Shown piece by piece: positions 1 through 9,187 of a stretch of DNA of 64,000 nucleotides. The position numbers and the translations under genes are program-made. The notes under the pieces are model-generated. The model was not told the DNA's origin. It did no database searches and saw nothing but the letters and a program-made list of their open reading frames with translations. The DNA is from Rapana venosa (Eukaryota > Mollusca > Gastropoda > Neogastropoda > Muricidae): positions 7,335,585 to 7,399,584 of the forward strand of contig CM054145.1 of NCBI GenBank assembly GCA_028751875.1, in the 5' to 3' direction. Each line of letters opens with the position of its first letter. Position 1 is the stretch's first letter.

Positions 1-84
1 GTCACCCTCAAGAAGGAGGTGCCTGGCTTTGCCCTCAACCGCATCCAGTACGCTGTCATCAACGAGTGCTGGTCCATGCTGAAG
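1..84 (+). CDS. CRYL1: CRYL1-A exon (partial at left edge)
   Basis: Reads in frame 1 from the window edge as [14 protein letters not shown], then [14 protein letters not shown], followed by donor GTGAGG at 85. The exon probably begins outside the window. It ends phase 0. The same splice position is used by the damaged exon on the minus strand at 33.0 kb. Confidence 0.9.
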
Positions 85-3000
85 GTGAGGAGCTAGGGTT
101 CTGAGTGAGAGCGCTCGTTGTCAGGAAGATAACACGCTGATCTCACACACACATGCACGTGTGCGCACAAACACACACACATGCACACACACGCATGCAT
201 GCACACACACACACACACACGCACACACACACACACACATACACACACACAAATGTCAATCGCACATGTTAAATCCTGTTCCGCTTTTCGTAAGAGTAGG
301 CCATTGTGTGCCGGTGGGAACAGATGGCAGAATTTACAAAACCGCATACACACGGGGACTGGATGTAAACAAGCACATGAGTGCTTATTCCATTATCCTC
401 GATATAAAAGAATAAATAAATATAAAAGAATAAATAAATAAAAATCGCACTGCAGTGAAATACTCTCCCAGCAAAACAAACTGAATTTCATTTGCCCCCT
501 TCTTTCTTCCTCATGTCATCTCTTTTTTCTTCTTCTTCTTGTTCTTTTTTCTCCTTTTTTTTTTCTATCGTCCTATTTGTGGTAGGGTTTTTTTCATTCA
601 GATTTGTCATTAACAGTTGATAAAACTTAGTTGGTATGTGTAAACCTGAAATCAGTCCATGAAAAGTTATTATTGAAGAGGTCGAGTGATCTTTGGTTGA
701 AGAATGTGTGTGGAGGATGTGAGGAGAGAGGTGAGGGAGCAGTATAGGCATACATGCAAATATGTCTGCAATATAATACTGGTAAAAAAAGGTAAAGGTG
801 TCCCATTACCTATGTGTTCATAGGGAAGCGAGGCATCAGAGACCTCAGCTTCTCCAGGGGCCAGTATATTGAGGGCAGCACCCATCTCCTCTCCCTCGTT
901 GCTTTACCTTCTATGACCCTAAAGAGGGCAGGTACCCATTCACAGCTGGGTGAACTGTGGGACTGTACTGAAGTCAAGGCACACAAATGGTCACCCATCC
1001 ATTTAGTAACCATATGCAATGCTACTTAACATTGGCTGGGGGTAAGCGAATGCTCTGACCACTGAACTATCCTGTCCCCCAAGATGATACTGATTATTTG
1101 TCAAAATTTAATATTTGCAGCCATTGTTATTAACATCAATGTCAATTTGGGGGGAAGGGGGGGGGGTTAATCTTAGCTCACAGTTTCTTTAATTTGAGTG
1201 GGAAAGTCAGATATAGATTTGAAAAAAATCATCAAAAAAGATTGTCTCCACATACTGGCTGGCTGGCTGGCATTGCAGGAGGGGATTTTAAGCCCAGAAG
1301 ACATCGACAGCGTGATGAAAGACGGACTGGGTCCACGCTATGCTTTCATTGGTCCTCTGGAGACGATGCATCTGAATGCTGATGGTGAGTATGTAAAAAT
1401 TACTGTTGACAAGGTATATTTGTTAGTATCCATGTTCAGGGTTTGTTATTTGATAAATACAATCATGCTATGTTGTGATTTTGAAATACCTTTTCTTTTA
1501 AGAAGGGAAGGTGACAGGGTGGTTAAGACGTCTAACAAGTAAACTGCAAGGTTCTGGGTTCGGTTCCCTCAAACAGTGTGGCTCAAACCCAGGCCATCAG
1601 ATCATGAGCGCAGTGCTCAAACCACTAGGCTATTTGACCCCCCACCCCCACCCCCACCCCAGCCAGGTATATGTATCCAGCAGAGAATTCGAGCTCTTGT
1701 AAATTTTCTTCTCTCCCTCAGCTCCTTTAGGAATCACTGGGGCTCCGCATTGAAAACTTCAGTCAGTGTCTCTTGGATAAGAGCCCACCCCTCCCCTGTT
1801 GCAAGGTGCATGCTGTGTATGTTTGTGTTTCTTAACCCACCAAAGAGGAAATCCGAGCCTTCAAAATGAAATCCTTCAGAAGGCTTCTGCACAAATTTCC
1901 TGGCAGCGCCACAGAACCAACAAGTCATTGTGGCAAGAGGTGATACATCATGACAGCTGGGCCACAGGAACAAACCCTTCTGGCTGTTGTTGTAAAGATG
2001 AGGAGGAAGCTGGTATGATTTGGTCACGTCACGAGTCACAGCTCTTTTGCCAAGATGACTATCCTGCAGGGGACACTTGAGGGAGGAAGACTCAGGGGAA
2101 GACAGATGAAGAACTGGATGATGCAGAACGTCATCAAAGACTGGACTGGCCTTGACGTGGCTGTGTTACTGCAAAAAGCTGAAGACAGACAGACCAGCCT
2201 GGAGAAACCAGTCAACCAATGTCCCCCTGATGACCTTCTTGGTCAAGGGACTGCTGATGCTGATGAAGCCACAACGCTTCACAGGATTTACAAGAACTTT
2301 CTATTTTTAAATGTGTATTTTGTATTTATGCATGCATATATACCCGGCCAGGAAGAGCTGGGAGGATAACATCAGCGAATGGACAGGCCTAGAACTCAAC
2401 AAAACCCTGAGAAAGGCAGAACAGAGAGAGGAATGGAGGGAACTGGTTGCTGAGTCTTTGAGGGTGCCCCCACGGTCGTCAGACTACGGGACAGATAGAT
2501 AGATAGATAGAATATATACCCGGAGGGAATCAATACACTGGCAAAACTACACTATAAGTTGACTTAGGAGATCATAAAAATCCCCACTCTTATTTCACCT
2601 GATGCCACCACCAAGATTCAAACCCATGAGTTCAATGAATGGAAGCGAAACACTTTACCCTCTCAACTGTAGCATCCATGAGTTTGTACAGAAATATAAG
2701 CACAGACCACCTATTTGTTACACTGTACAACTCAGTGGTCAGAGCACTCTCTTTCCCCAAGCTAAGGTTAAGCAGCATCAAGCATGGTTACCAAGTGGAT
2801 GGGTCACCGTTAGCTCACCTTAGCTTCAGTACAGTCCCCCCAGTTCAACCAGCTGTAAATGGGTACCTGTCCTCTTTCAGGACATGGAAGGTAAAGCAGC
2901 AAGGGAGGGGAGGTGGGCACTGCTCTCACTAATCTGGCCTGTAGAGAACCTGATGTCTCTGATGCCTCACTCCCCAATGATTCCATAGGTTATGGGAACG

Positions 3001-3243
3001 CCTTTACTCATTTGTCGCATTGTTTCAGGAATTACGGATTACTGCCATCGGTACGCAGATGGCGCTTACCGTGTAGGTCAGACTATGGTGGCCCCTCCAG
3101 TTCAGTATGACATCCCAACTGCAGAGAGAGTGGAGCAAGCGTTCCAGTCCAGCATTCCCAAAGAAAAAATTGCGGAACGAAGACACTGGCGAGACGAGCA
3201 GCTGGCTGCCTTAGCAAAAGTGAAACGCCAAAACAGCACTTAA
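1..3243 (+). CDS. CRYL1: CRYL1-family L-gulonate 3-dehydrogenase (lambda-crystallin), C-terminal part, copy A
   Basis: Three exons (1-84, 1279-1384, 3029-3243) join in phase to give the last ~134 residues, ending in TAA at 3241-3243. Visible landmarks are [11 protein letters not shown], the stretch [16 protein letters not shown] and an Arg/Lys-rich C-terminal helix with [12 protein letters not shown]. These are the C-terminal 3-hydroxyacyl-CoA dehydrogenase-like domain hallmarks of CRYL1, a cytosolic NAD-dependent enzyme that oxidises L-gulonate in the uronate cycle. Family members are about 320 residues, so roughly the first 185 residues (Rossmann domain) lie left of the window. All junctions are GT/AG. 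The introns contain LINE 3' ends and SINEs. A second, diverged CRYL1 copy lies on the opposite strand at 33-42 kb. Confidence 0.9.
146..250. repeat. (CA)n microsatellite
   Basis: Dominated by CA dinucleotides with ATGC interruptions, inside the first CRYL1-A intron. The long reading frames here (HTHTHT, CVCVCV) are artefacts of the repeat. Confidence 0.95.
258..443 (+). repeat. SINE A, 3' half with AATAAA-type tail
   Basis: Matches the body of family A (GAGTAGGCCATTGTGTGCCG, GGGACTGGATGTAAACAAGC) and ends in AAAAGAATAAATAAATA. The upstream half is replaced by the CA microsatellite. Confidence 0.85.
790..1080 (-). repeat. SINE B (5S rRNA/tRNA-like), reversed
   Basis: Its sense strand is the minus strand. 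It ends at the left with the GTCCCATTACCTATG motif and at the right with the tRNA-like head GGGACAGGATAGTTCAGTGG. The 5S-like block is partly eroded. Confidence 0.8.
1279..1384 (+). CDS. CRYL1: CRYL1-A exon ([16 protein letters not shown])
   Basis: Acceptor CATTGCAG precedes 1279 and donor GTGAGT follows 1384. The exon has 35 codons plus one base: [19 protein letters not shown], then [16 protein letters not shown]. The GPLETMHLN block is strongly conserved in lambda-crystallins. Confidence 0.92.
1506..1665. repeat. SINE A head fragments, two heads abutting
   Basis: 1506-1560 is a head-1 fragment with the box-B-like GGTTCGGTTCCC. 1565-1650 is a reversed head-2 type (CTCAAACCCAGGCCATCAG). They meet back to back and are followed by a C-rich tract. 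Confidence 0.6.
1975..2290 (+). mobile_element. LINE 3' fragment (C-terminal part of the RT ORF)
   Basis: A broken frame contains [17 protein letters not shown] and a WTGLDVA motif, the basic GGR-RGRQ-K-W-DN plus EWTGL signature at the end of many LINE pol ORFs. The frame shifts near 2040. Confidence 0.7.
2348..2511 (+). mobile_element. 5'-truncated LINE-2-type insertion with (GATA)n tail
   Basis: Encodes [19 protein letters not shown] through SSDYGTDR, then GATA repeats. It is flanked by perfect 12-bp duplications ATATATACCCGG at 2336-2347 and 2512-2523. It differs from the end of the 47-49 kb LINE at only a handful of bases, so it is a young insertion in a CRYL1-A intron. Confidence 0.9.
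2535..2660 (-). repeat. SINE D fragment, reversed
   Basis: Contains AAAAATCCCCACTCTTATTT and AGATTCAAACCCATGAGTTC, the complement of the family-D body and box-B-like head. Confidence 0.7.
2730..3012 (+). repeat. SINE B (5S rRNA/tRNA-like)
   Basis: Head CTCAGTGGTCAGAGCACTC, then the 5S-like block AAGGTTAAGCAGCATCAAGC and GGTTACCAAGTGGATGGG, then the body ending in AGGTTATGGGAACGCC. It ends 16 bases before the last CRYL1-A exon. Confidence 0.88.
3029..3243 (+). CDS. CRYL1: CRYL1-A terminal exon
   Basis: The acceptor is TTGTTTCAG. Two bases complete a Gly codon, then 70 codons and TAA. It begins [14 protein letters not shown] and ends [14 protein letters not shown] family-B SINE (2730-3012) ends only about 16 bases before the exon. 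Confidence 0.9.
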
Positions 3244-3600
3244 AGTGTAGCCATAAACATCTGTGGCTGGTTCATGAAGCATTTGTTATTTCAGTGCTCC
3301 TGTGTGCTACTCTTTGTTTTTCAAGTAAACAGATATTGTCGGGGATGGGTGGGGGGTGTATTATTATTTTTACAGTATTTTTTACGCCAGTATATGTTAA
3401 GGATGACAGTCTGTTTATACATCATTTCGGAATTTTCTGAGCCCAGACCTGCTAACCCTTTTACTTGTATTGGAATTTATTTCTCTAACTTCAGCAGCAT
3501 GCTTTGTTAACATATATATTCTGTGTTAGCAACCATCCTTTACCCAAAAAAATTTTTTTATAAATAAAACACAACCAAAACAAGCTGTAAAAGCTCTGTG
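3244..3600 (+). promoter_or_regulatory. CRYL1-A 3' UTR with poly(A) signal
   Basis: An AATAAA hexamer sits at 3563-3568, about 320 bases after the stop, followed by a GU-rich stretch (CTCTGTGTATCACTTG). This is a plausible cleavage site for the gene above. Confidence 0.6.
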
Positions 3601-4877
3601 TATCACTTGTAAGGGTACTTGCTTTTATTTAGTCAACCAGTGCTGACTTTTTTCCTCAAGAGAGATAATTTATGTGGCTGTCTGAGAAAGAAAAGGCAAA
3701 TGGGCTGAAAGAAGTGTGAAGATACAATTGCCTTTGCGTTATCTGCATGCAGCATAACCACATCTCCTCACCTCCACCCCATTACCCTGAACTTAGTATT
3801 CGCCCTGATAGAGTGACTCTATTTTACCAAATTCAAGTTAAGGGTTGGCAGGTCTTTGAATTTATTTTTTGAATGATTTTTTTTTTACAAATCTGTGAAA
3901 CAAACTAATTTATAATCACTGTTCTCCAGCTGTTTTTGAGGTCAGGATCGTCATTATTAGAAGGAAGATCTGCTTATTGTGTCTCATTATTATTTTTTCC
4001 CCCTCAGGTGGTAATCTTGAAATGTATACTTTGTTACTTGATAACCAGTTGGAATTCCCTGTAACATTGCTTAAGACTTCTTGTCGTAAACAGATTTTGT
4101 TTTGGAAATTTTGGTTGCTACATTTTTTTTTCTTAATCAGAAAAATGTATACAATGTTCGCTTTTAACTCAGACTGGTGTTTTCTATAGCCAGTCAGGGT
4201 GAGCCTGTTTGCACTAAGAGTGTTCTTTTTTTGATGAATGATATTCATTTGTTAAAAAGGAACAGATGAAAGAAGGATTGCTTATTTGCTTGTCACAAGT
4301 GACACACTACTTCTTCAAGATTTGTAGAAAAGCACTAATCACTTATGTGCTAGTTACAACAGTTGCTAGGCTACAAGCTTTTTTTATATAATTTTCTTTT
4401 TTATATATGAATAAATCCATTTTTATATTCAAACAGACAAAAAATAATAGACTCTTTCTATTTTTCTACAATGATATTTGAATAAATTGAACAATATAGC
4501 TATTTCATTAATTAAGCTTTTTTTTTTCATGCACACTAGTCTTTACTGATGGACATCATTCACTTAGTTTAATTCTTTTAGATACATTCATTCCTCAAAT
4601 CCGCATCACACACACACACATCATTTTTTCATACACATCAATTCACATCATTCATACATATTCTTTGTACATGGACATAGTTTTTCATAATTTATGTTAT
4701 TCACTTGGTTACATTCTTTTATAGAGAGAGAGGCAATAATAACTTGCTTGCTACTCACAACTGACGCATTTGCTACTTCTTCAAGATTTGTCGAGAAGAG
4801 ACCATCAAAATCATAACTCAGTATTATTGAAGATAATAAAACTTATGATATGCTTTACCAGTGTTCACGCTAATCTC
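3600..4877. other. AT-rich intergenic DNA, no gene seen
   Basis: T- and A-runs and a short CACACACA tract near 4610; no coding signal on either strand. Two short stretches repeat within it (the AAGATTTGT...GAGA motif near 4316 and 4785), suggesting an old duplication. Confidence 0.6.
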
Positions 4878-5135
4878 AAACTGAGGTATGTTGGTCATGC
4901 AACTAGAAACGCACAAATAAATCAGATGAAGACAAGTTCTCCAAGGCAAAGTTAAGGGCAGAAAGAAAAGAGGCAGACCACCAACATCCTGCATTGCCAA
5001 CATCACTGAGGTCAGTGGTCTGGGAGGAGGGCTACAGGAGATGGTAGAACTCAGCAGAGACAGAGAGAAAGATGGCAAACCCTGGTGGCATTGCGTGGAG
5101 TTCCTACATCGACAGCGATGATGGAGACAGGTCAC
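4878..5135 (+). mobile_element. LINE 3' fragment, degenerate
   Basis: Across broken frames it reads LRYVGHATRNAQ and GRKKRGRPPTSC, typical of the end of a LINE reverse-transcriptase ORF (R-W-GHV-R followed by G-RKRGRP). Confidence 0.65.
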
Positions 5136-5328
5136 ATGTGATATACTAATCAGATTTGCATATATATTATGGTGATTGAGCAAGCCTTGTCGTGGTCAAG
5201 TCTTCATTCTTTTCAAGATTTATATCATGTTGATAATTATCCGGTATTCAATATAATATATGTATTTTCAGAACTGAAAGAGAGACGAGTTGAAGTTCTT
5301 GTTGTTTATCATGGGATACTGATCACAC

Positions 5329-5331
5329 TCC

Positions 5332-5366
<35 letters not shown>
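5329..5366. repeat. C-run followed by (CT)n
   Basis: Simple repeat; no coding value. Confidence 0.95.
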
Positions 5367-5857
5367 CATCTCTCTCTGTGATGAAATATTTTAAAAGGGC
5401 AATTTTTGAATTGGCATTGGTTTATTATTTTTTTTAAAAGACCATTTAAAGATTGAATTTATCATTAAGTATGCTATTTCTTGTGTGTAGATTCACCGTC
5501 AACTTTTATTTGCAATCATGTAGCTCATGTTGTGTCTGAATTCTCTTATCAATGCCTTAGTGAAAACAACAACAAAATTGTATATGTGCATGATTCTTTG
5601 CTTTCAGCTTTCTTAGTTGTACTATGAAAAGATGTAACATAATGAGGGGAAAAAATCATGATGTTTGTTATAATTTGATATATATCATGATCATTACTAT
5701 ACTGAAATGGTTCCAAATTATTGTGATGTTTGTTGATATGGTTTTGTTGTGTAATCCTTCATCCTGATGTCCTACATAATAATGTATATTTCTATAAAAT
5801 AAACAACAACAACAAAATAGAATGAAATGTGACTTGTTTCTTCTTTCTGTAAGTCTT
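5367..5857. other. AT-rich, no gene seen
   Basis: Only short A/T-rich frames; nothing recognised. Confidence 0.6.
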
Positions 5858-5930
<73 letters not shown>

Positions 5931-6013
5931 GTCTGTCTCTCTCTGTCTGTCTGGCTCGCTCTCTCTGGGGACTGGATGTAAAAAAGCACATGGGTGCTTA
6001 TTGATTATCCTCG

Positions 6014-6075
<62 letters not shown>
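5858..6075. repeat. (CT)n microsatellite interrupted by a SINE A tail fragment
   Basis: Pure CT runs occupy 5858-5926 and 6019-6075. Between them, 5967-6017 is the last ~50 bases of SINE A (GGGGACTGGATGTAAAAAAG through TATCCTCGAAATA). Confidence 0.9.
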
Positions 6076-6081
<6 letters not shown>

Positions 6082-6099
6082 TTGTAATGTTGTGTGTGT

Positions 6100-6560
6100 T
6101 CTTCTTTCTGGTTTGATGTCCATTCATTGCAAGGTGATTTAGACAGTCATGTAGACCTACCAATTCAAAATGAATGTGTTGAATGGGGCAGAAGGTGAAT
6201 GGTGAAGAAAAAGGGATGAACTATGTCCAAAAGATAGACTCTATAACAGCCTTCCTACCACTGACTGAAAAGTTATTTCAGCAACTTGCTATTAATTATC
6301 ACAGCTTGCTGGGGAATGATACAGAACACCTTGAATATTTCCATATTGCTCACTTAAGTCTACTCTCTTTTCCTTATAATATGAACTATTGAGCGTCCAG
6401 GCAATCAAATGATATATGGTGGACTGAAATAATACCAGAACAAACGCATGTGATATTTTTGTGAATACTTAGTATTCCAAGCATTTGAACCGCAATTTAT
6501 ATAGATAATCATTTCTAAATCTTGTGAACAAAAGAAAAGACTTTTGAAAGGCGTTTTTTA
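6100..6560. repeat. Dispersed repeat G, copy 1
   Basis: Diverged but collinear with 25590-26060: shared blocks include TGTCCATTCA, GGCAATCAAA, GGTGGACTGAA/GATGGACTGAA, GTATTCCA-GCATTT and GTGAACAA. Protein remnants are not recognised. Confidence 0.6.
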
Positions 6561-6729
6561 AAATGCACACAACTGCCCCAAATGGAGCCAGCTGGTGCAA
6601 CGTTCGTCAATGCAGTGCCCCTACGACCCCGGAGGGGGTTATGGGAGCAGATGAGATGAGATGAGATGAGAGCATACTTTATTTTATTTTATATTTTATA
6701 CCACTTTATTTTATACCACTTTCAGTCTG

Positions 6730-7030
6730 TAGGGATGGGATAGCTCAGTAGTCAGAGCATTTGCTTTCTGCCAGCCAAGATTAAGCAGCATCAAGCGTGG
6801 TTACCACATTGGATGTCCCATGGGTGACCGTTTGCACACATTGGCTTCAGTAGTCCCCCAGTTCACCCAGCTGTAAATGGGTACCTGCCTCTTTAGGGTC
6901 AGGGAAGGTAAAGCAGCAAGGGAGAGGAGATGGGCGCCGCCCTCAATATGCTGGCCCCTTGAGAATCTGAGGTCTCTGATGCCTCACTCTCCTATGACCA
7001 CATAGGTTATGGGACACCTTTACCTTACCA
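6730..7030 (+). repeat. SINE B (5S rRNA/tRNA-like), nearly complete
   Basis: Head GGGATAGCTCAGTAGTCAGA, 5S-like block AAGATTAAGCAGCATCAAGC followed by GGTTACC and GGGTGACCG, body to ATAGGTTATGGGACACC. Confidence 0.88.
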
Positions 7031-7079
7031 CTTTAAGTCACGGCAAATTTCTCAGTGTGAAATTCAGGCTACTCGCCCG

Positions 7080-7412
7080 GGCAGAGCACGTCACCACAAG
7101 AGCAGCGCCACCCATTAGTTTTTTCTAATTCCTGATTGCAACTGTATTGTTTTGCCTATCAGAGTGGCTTTTTCTTTAACTTTGCCATGGCTAACTCTCT
7201 TGTCGCCGTGGGTTCTTTTACGTGCGCTAAAATGTGTAACACACGGGACTTAGGTTTATCGTCTCATACGAAAGACTAGCACCCAGACCACTGCTCATGG
7301 TCTAATGGAGGGGGGGGGAAGTTTCAGACCCAAACGGGATTCGACCCACCACACACTTCCGACCCGGACTTTTCGCTTTCTAGGCAGGCGCAATACCTCT
7401 AGACCACTGATC
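7080..7412 (-). repeat. tRNA-headed SINE, family H
   Basis: On the minus strand it begins GGTGGATCAGTGGTCTAGAG (box-A-like), has GGGTCGAATCCCG (box-B-like), and continues into a body with ACACGGGACTTAGG-type sequence. A SINE of this layout is common in marine invertebrates. It is unrelated to A, B or D. Confidence 0.75.
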
Positions 7413-8062
7413 CACCAAGACTTTGCAAGAATAGAACTACTTTCATGTGAGAATAAACTTACACCTGAACTAGAGCTCAATATTGCACAGGCGTCTTCTG
7501 ACCTCATTTAGTAAAACAATCCGTCAACTCAGTCCAGTAAAGACGGCAATGTGATGGAATCCAGAAAACATCTAATCTAATACCTTTAGACAGCAGACAC
7601 TGAATCAGGATCTTAATTTCAAGACAATGTCATTTTTTAAACGTTAGAGTCCCAATATTTCAAAGCAAGTAGAGTTGATTTTGAATCAACACAAAAAATG
7701 ATGCTCTAAGTGGCTAGAGAAGTATTTGAGGAATAATTCAGCACCATTAGAATCGCAAATAATTCTGTAAAAATGGAGAGAACAAACTTTTCCAAGATAA
7801 AAACATTTGTTCACTTTCAAATTAGGGATGATGAATGCAGCCTCACACTCACCTGTCTCTAAAACTGATCCATGGATGAATACTTTGAAGTGATTAGAAT
7901 GTCGAGTTTGAAGATAAAATCAAACCTCAATAGAAAGCATATTTTCATCTGAAACCATTTTAAGGTCCGTATAATCCATAATGAGGAAGTGAAAACCAAA
8001 ATTGAAAACGCCATCAGACCATATGGCGAGCTCCTGGCTTGGTGGGGGGGTGGGGGCGCGCA
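7413..8062. other. No gene seen
   Basis: Short frames only; no repeat family recognised. Confidence 0.55.
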
Positions 8063-8305
8063 AATTAAAGTGGTACAGGAACGTCACACGAATATTTAGA
8101 TTGCCCAAGACTGTCCTACTAAGAGCAGTACAAGGAGGGAGACCGAGAGGCAGACAGAGAAAACGATGGGAAGACAACATCAGAGAGTGGACTGGCCTTC
8201 AGTGGAACGATTTGCAACGGGAAGCAGAGGACTGCAGGAATGGAGGAAGCTGGTTGCAAAATCTTCAGTGATGCCCCCATGGTCTACAGGACTGCGAGAT
8301 AGGTG
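8063..8305 (+). mobile_element. LINE 3' fragment
   Basis: In one frame it reads KTVLLRAVQGGRPRGRQRKR, then WEDNIREWTGLQW. This is the C-terminal end of a LINE pol ORF, about 80 residues, with no intact RT. Confidence 0.78.
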
Positions 8306-8682
8306 AAGGAAGGTGACGATAGTCGATAACACAGTTTGTGGAATGCGAGGAACCACTGACAGAACAGGAATTTTGACTGGATCTGTATCATTTCTGTCAT
8401 AAGGTTTTCACTATAGTTAAAAAAGTATAGGCTGCAGACAAGAAATTTTAGTTGCACTTTTATAATAGTTCCTTTGATTCATGAGTAGGCTATTTCATCT
8501 CTCACAAAATTTGGAACAGTGAGACTTTGAATAACAAATTGAGAAACAGATCAATTCTCTGCTCAGAAAGAGGAAGTAGGCTACATAAGCTTCCTTGTAT
8601 GTTTTAAGTATAGTAACATGATTTGGAACTCCATGCGCTAGTATGATCGCTTTGCTGTCCGCACATTGTAATTTTTGTTCAG

Positions 8683-9030
8683 AAATAATTTGGAGAAGAA
8701 ACATCTACACCTTGACCAGAAAAATAAGTTTAGAACTGACCAACAAAACAGCAAGATGTATCGTGACTTCATGGCTGAGGACTCAGAATCTTTTAAAAGT
8801 TCAGTCACTTCTTGGCTATTGAAATTAAATTCTCAGGTGGGTGGATGGCAGGCATGCGTGTGTGCGCGCACGTGTGTGTGTGTGGTTACCAAACGAAATT
8901 AACCAGTCGTCAACATGTGTTGGGGGGAGGGGGAGGGGGCTCAGTCCTGGGAAATGGAGGCAGGTCAGAATTGTTTCATGCTGATCATCAATCTTTAAAG
9001 TTGTTCTTGGCTTTTGGAAAGAAATGTTCA

Positions 9031-9072
<42 letters not shown>

Positions 9073-9156
9073 CGCGCACGCGCGCGTGTGGTTACCAAAC
9101 GAAATTAACTAATCATTAACAGGTGTGTGTTTTGGTGGTTGTTTTTTTTTTTTTTT

Positions 9157-9187
<31 letters not shown>

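Noticed and set aside
5668..6087. Long RERERE/LSLSLS frames
   Set aside because: They are translations of the (CT)n microsatellite in every frame.
6750..6850. Genuine 5S rRNA gene
   Set aside because: Only the internal-control-region part resembles 5S; the 5' and 3' thirds are absent and the unit is a dispersed repeat.
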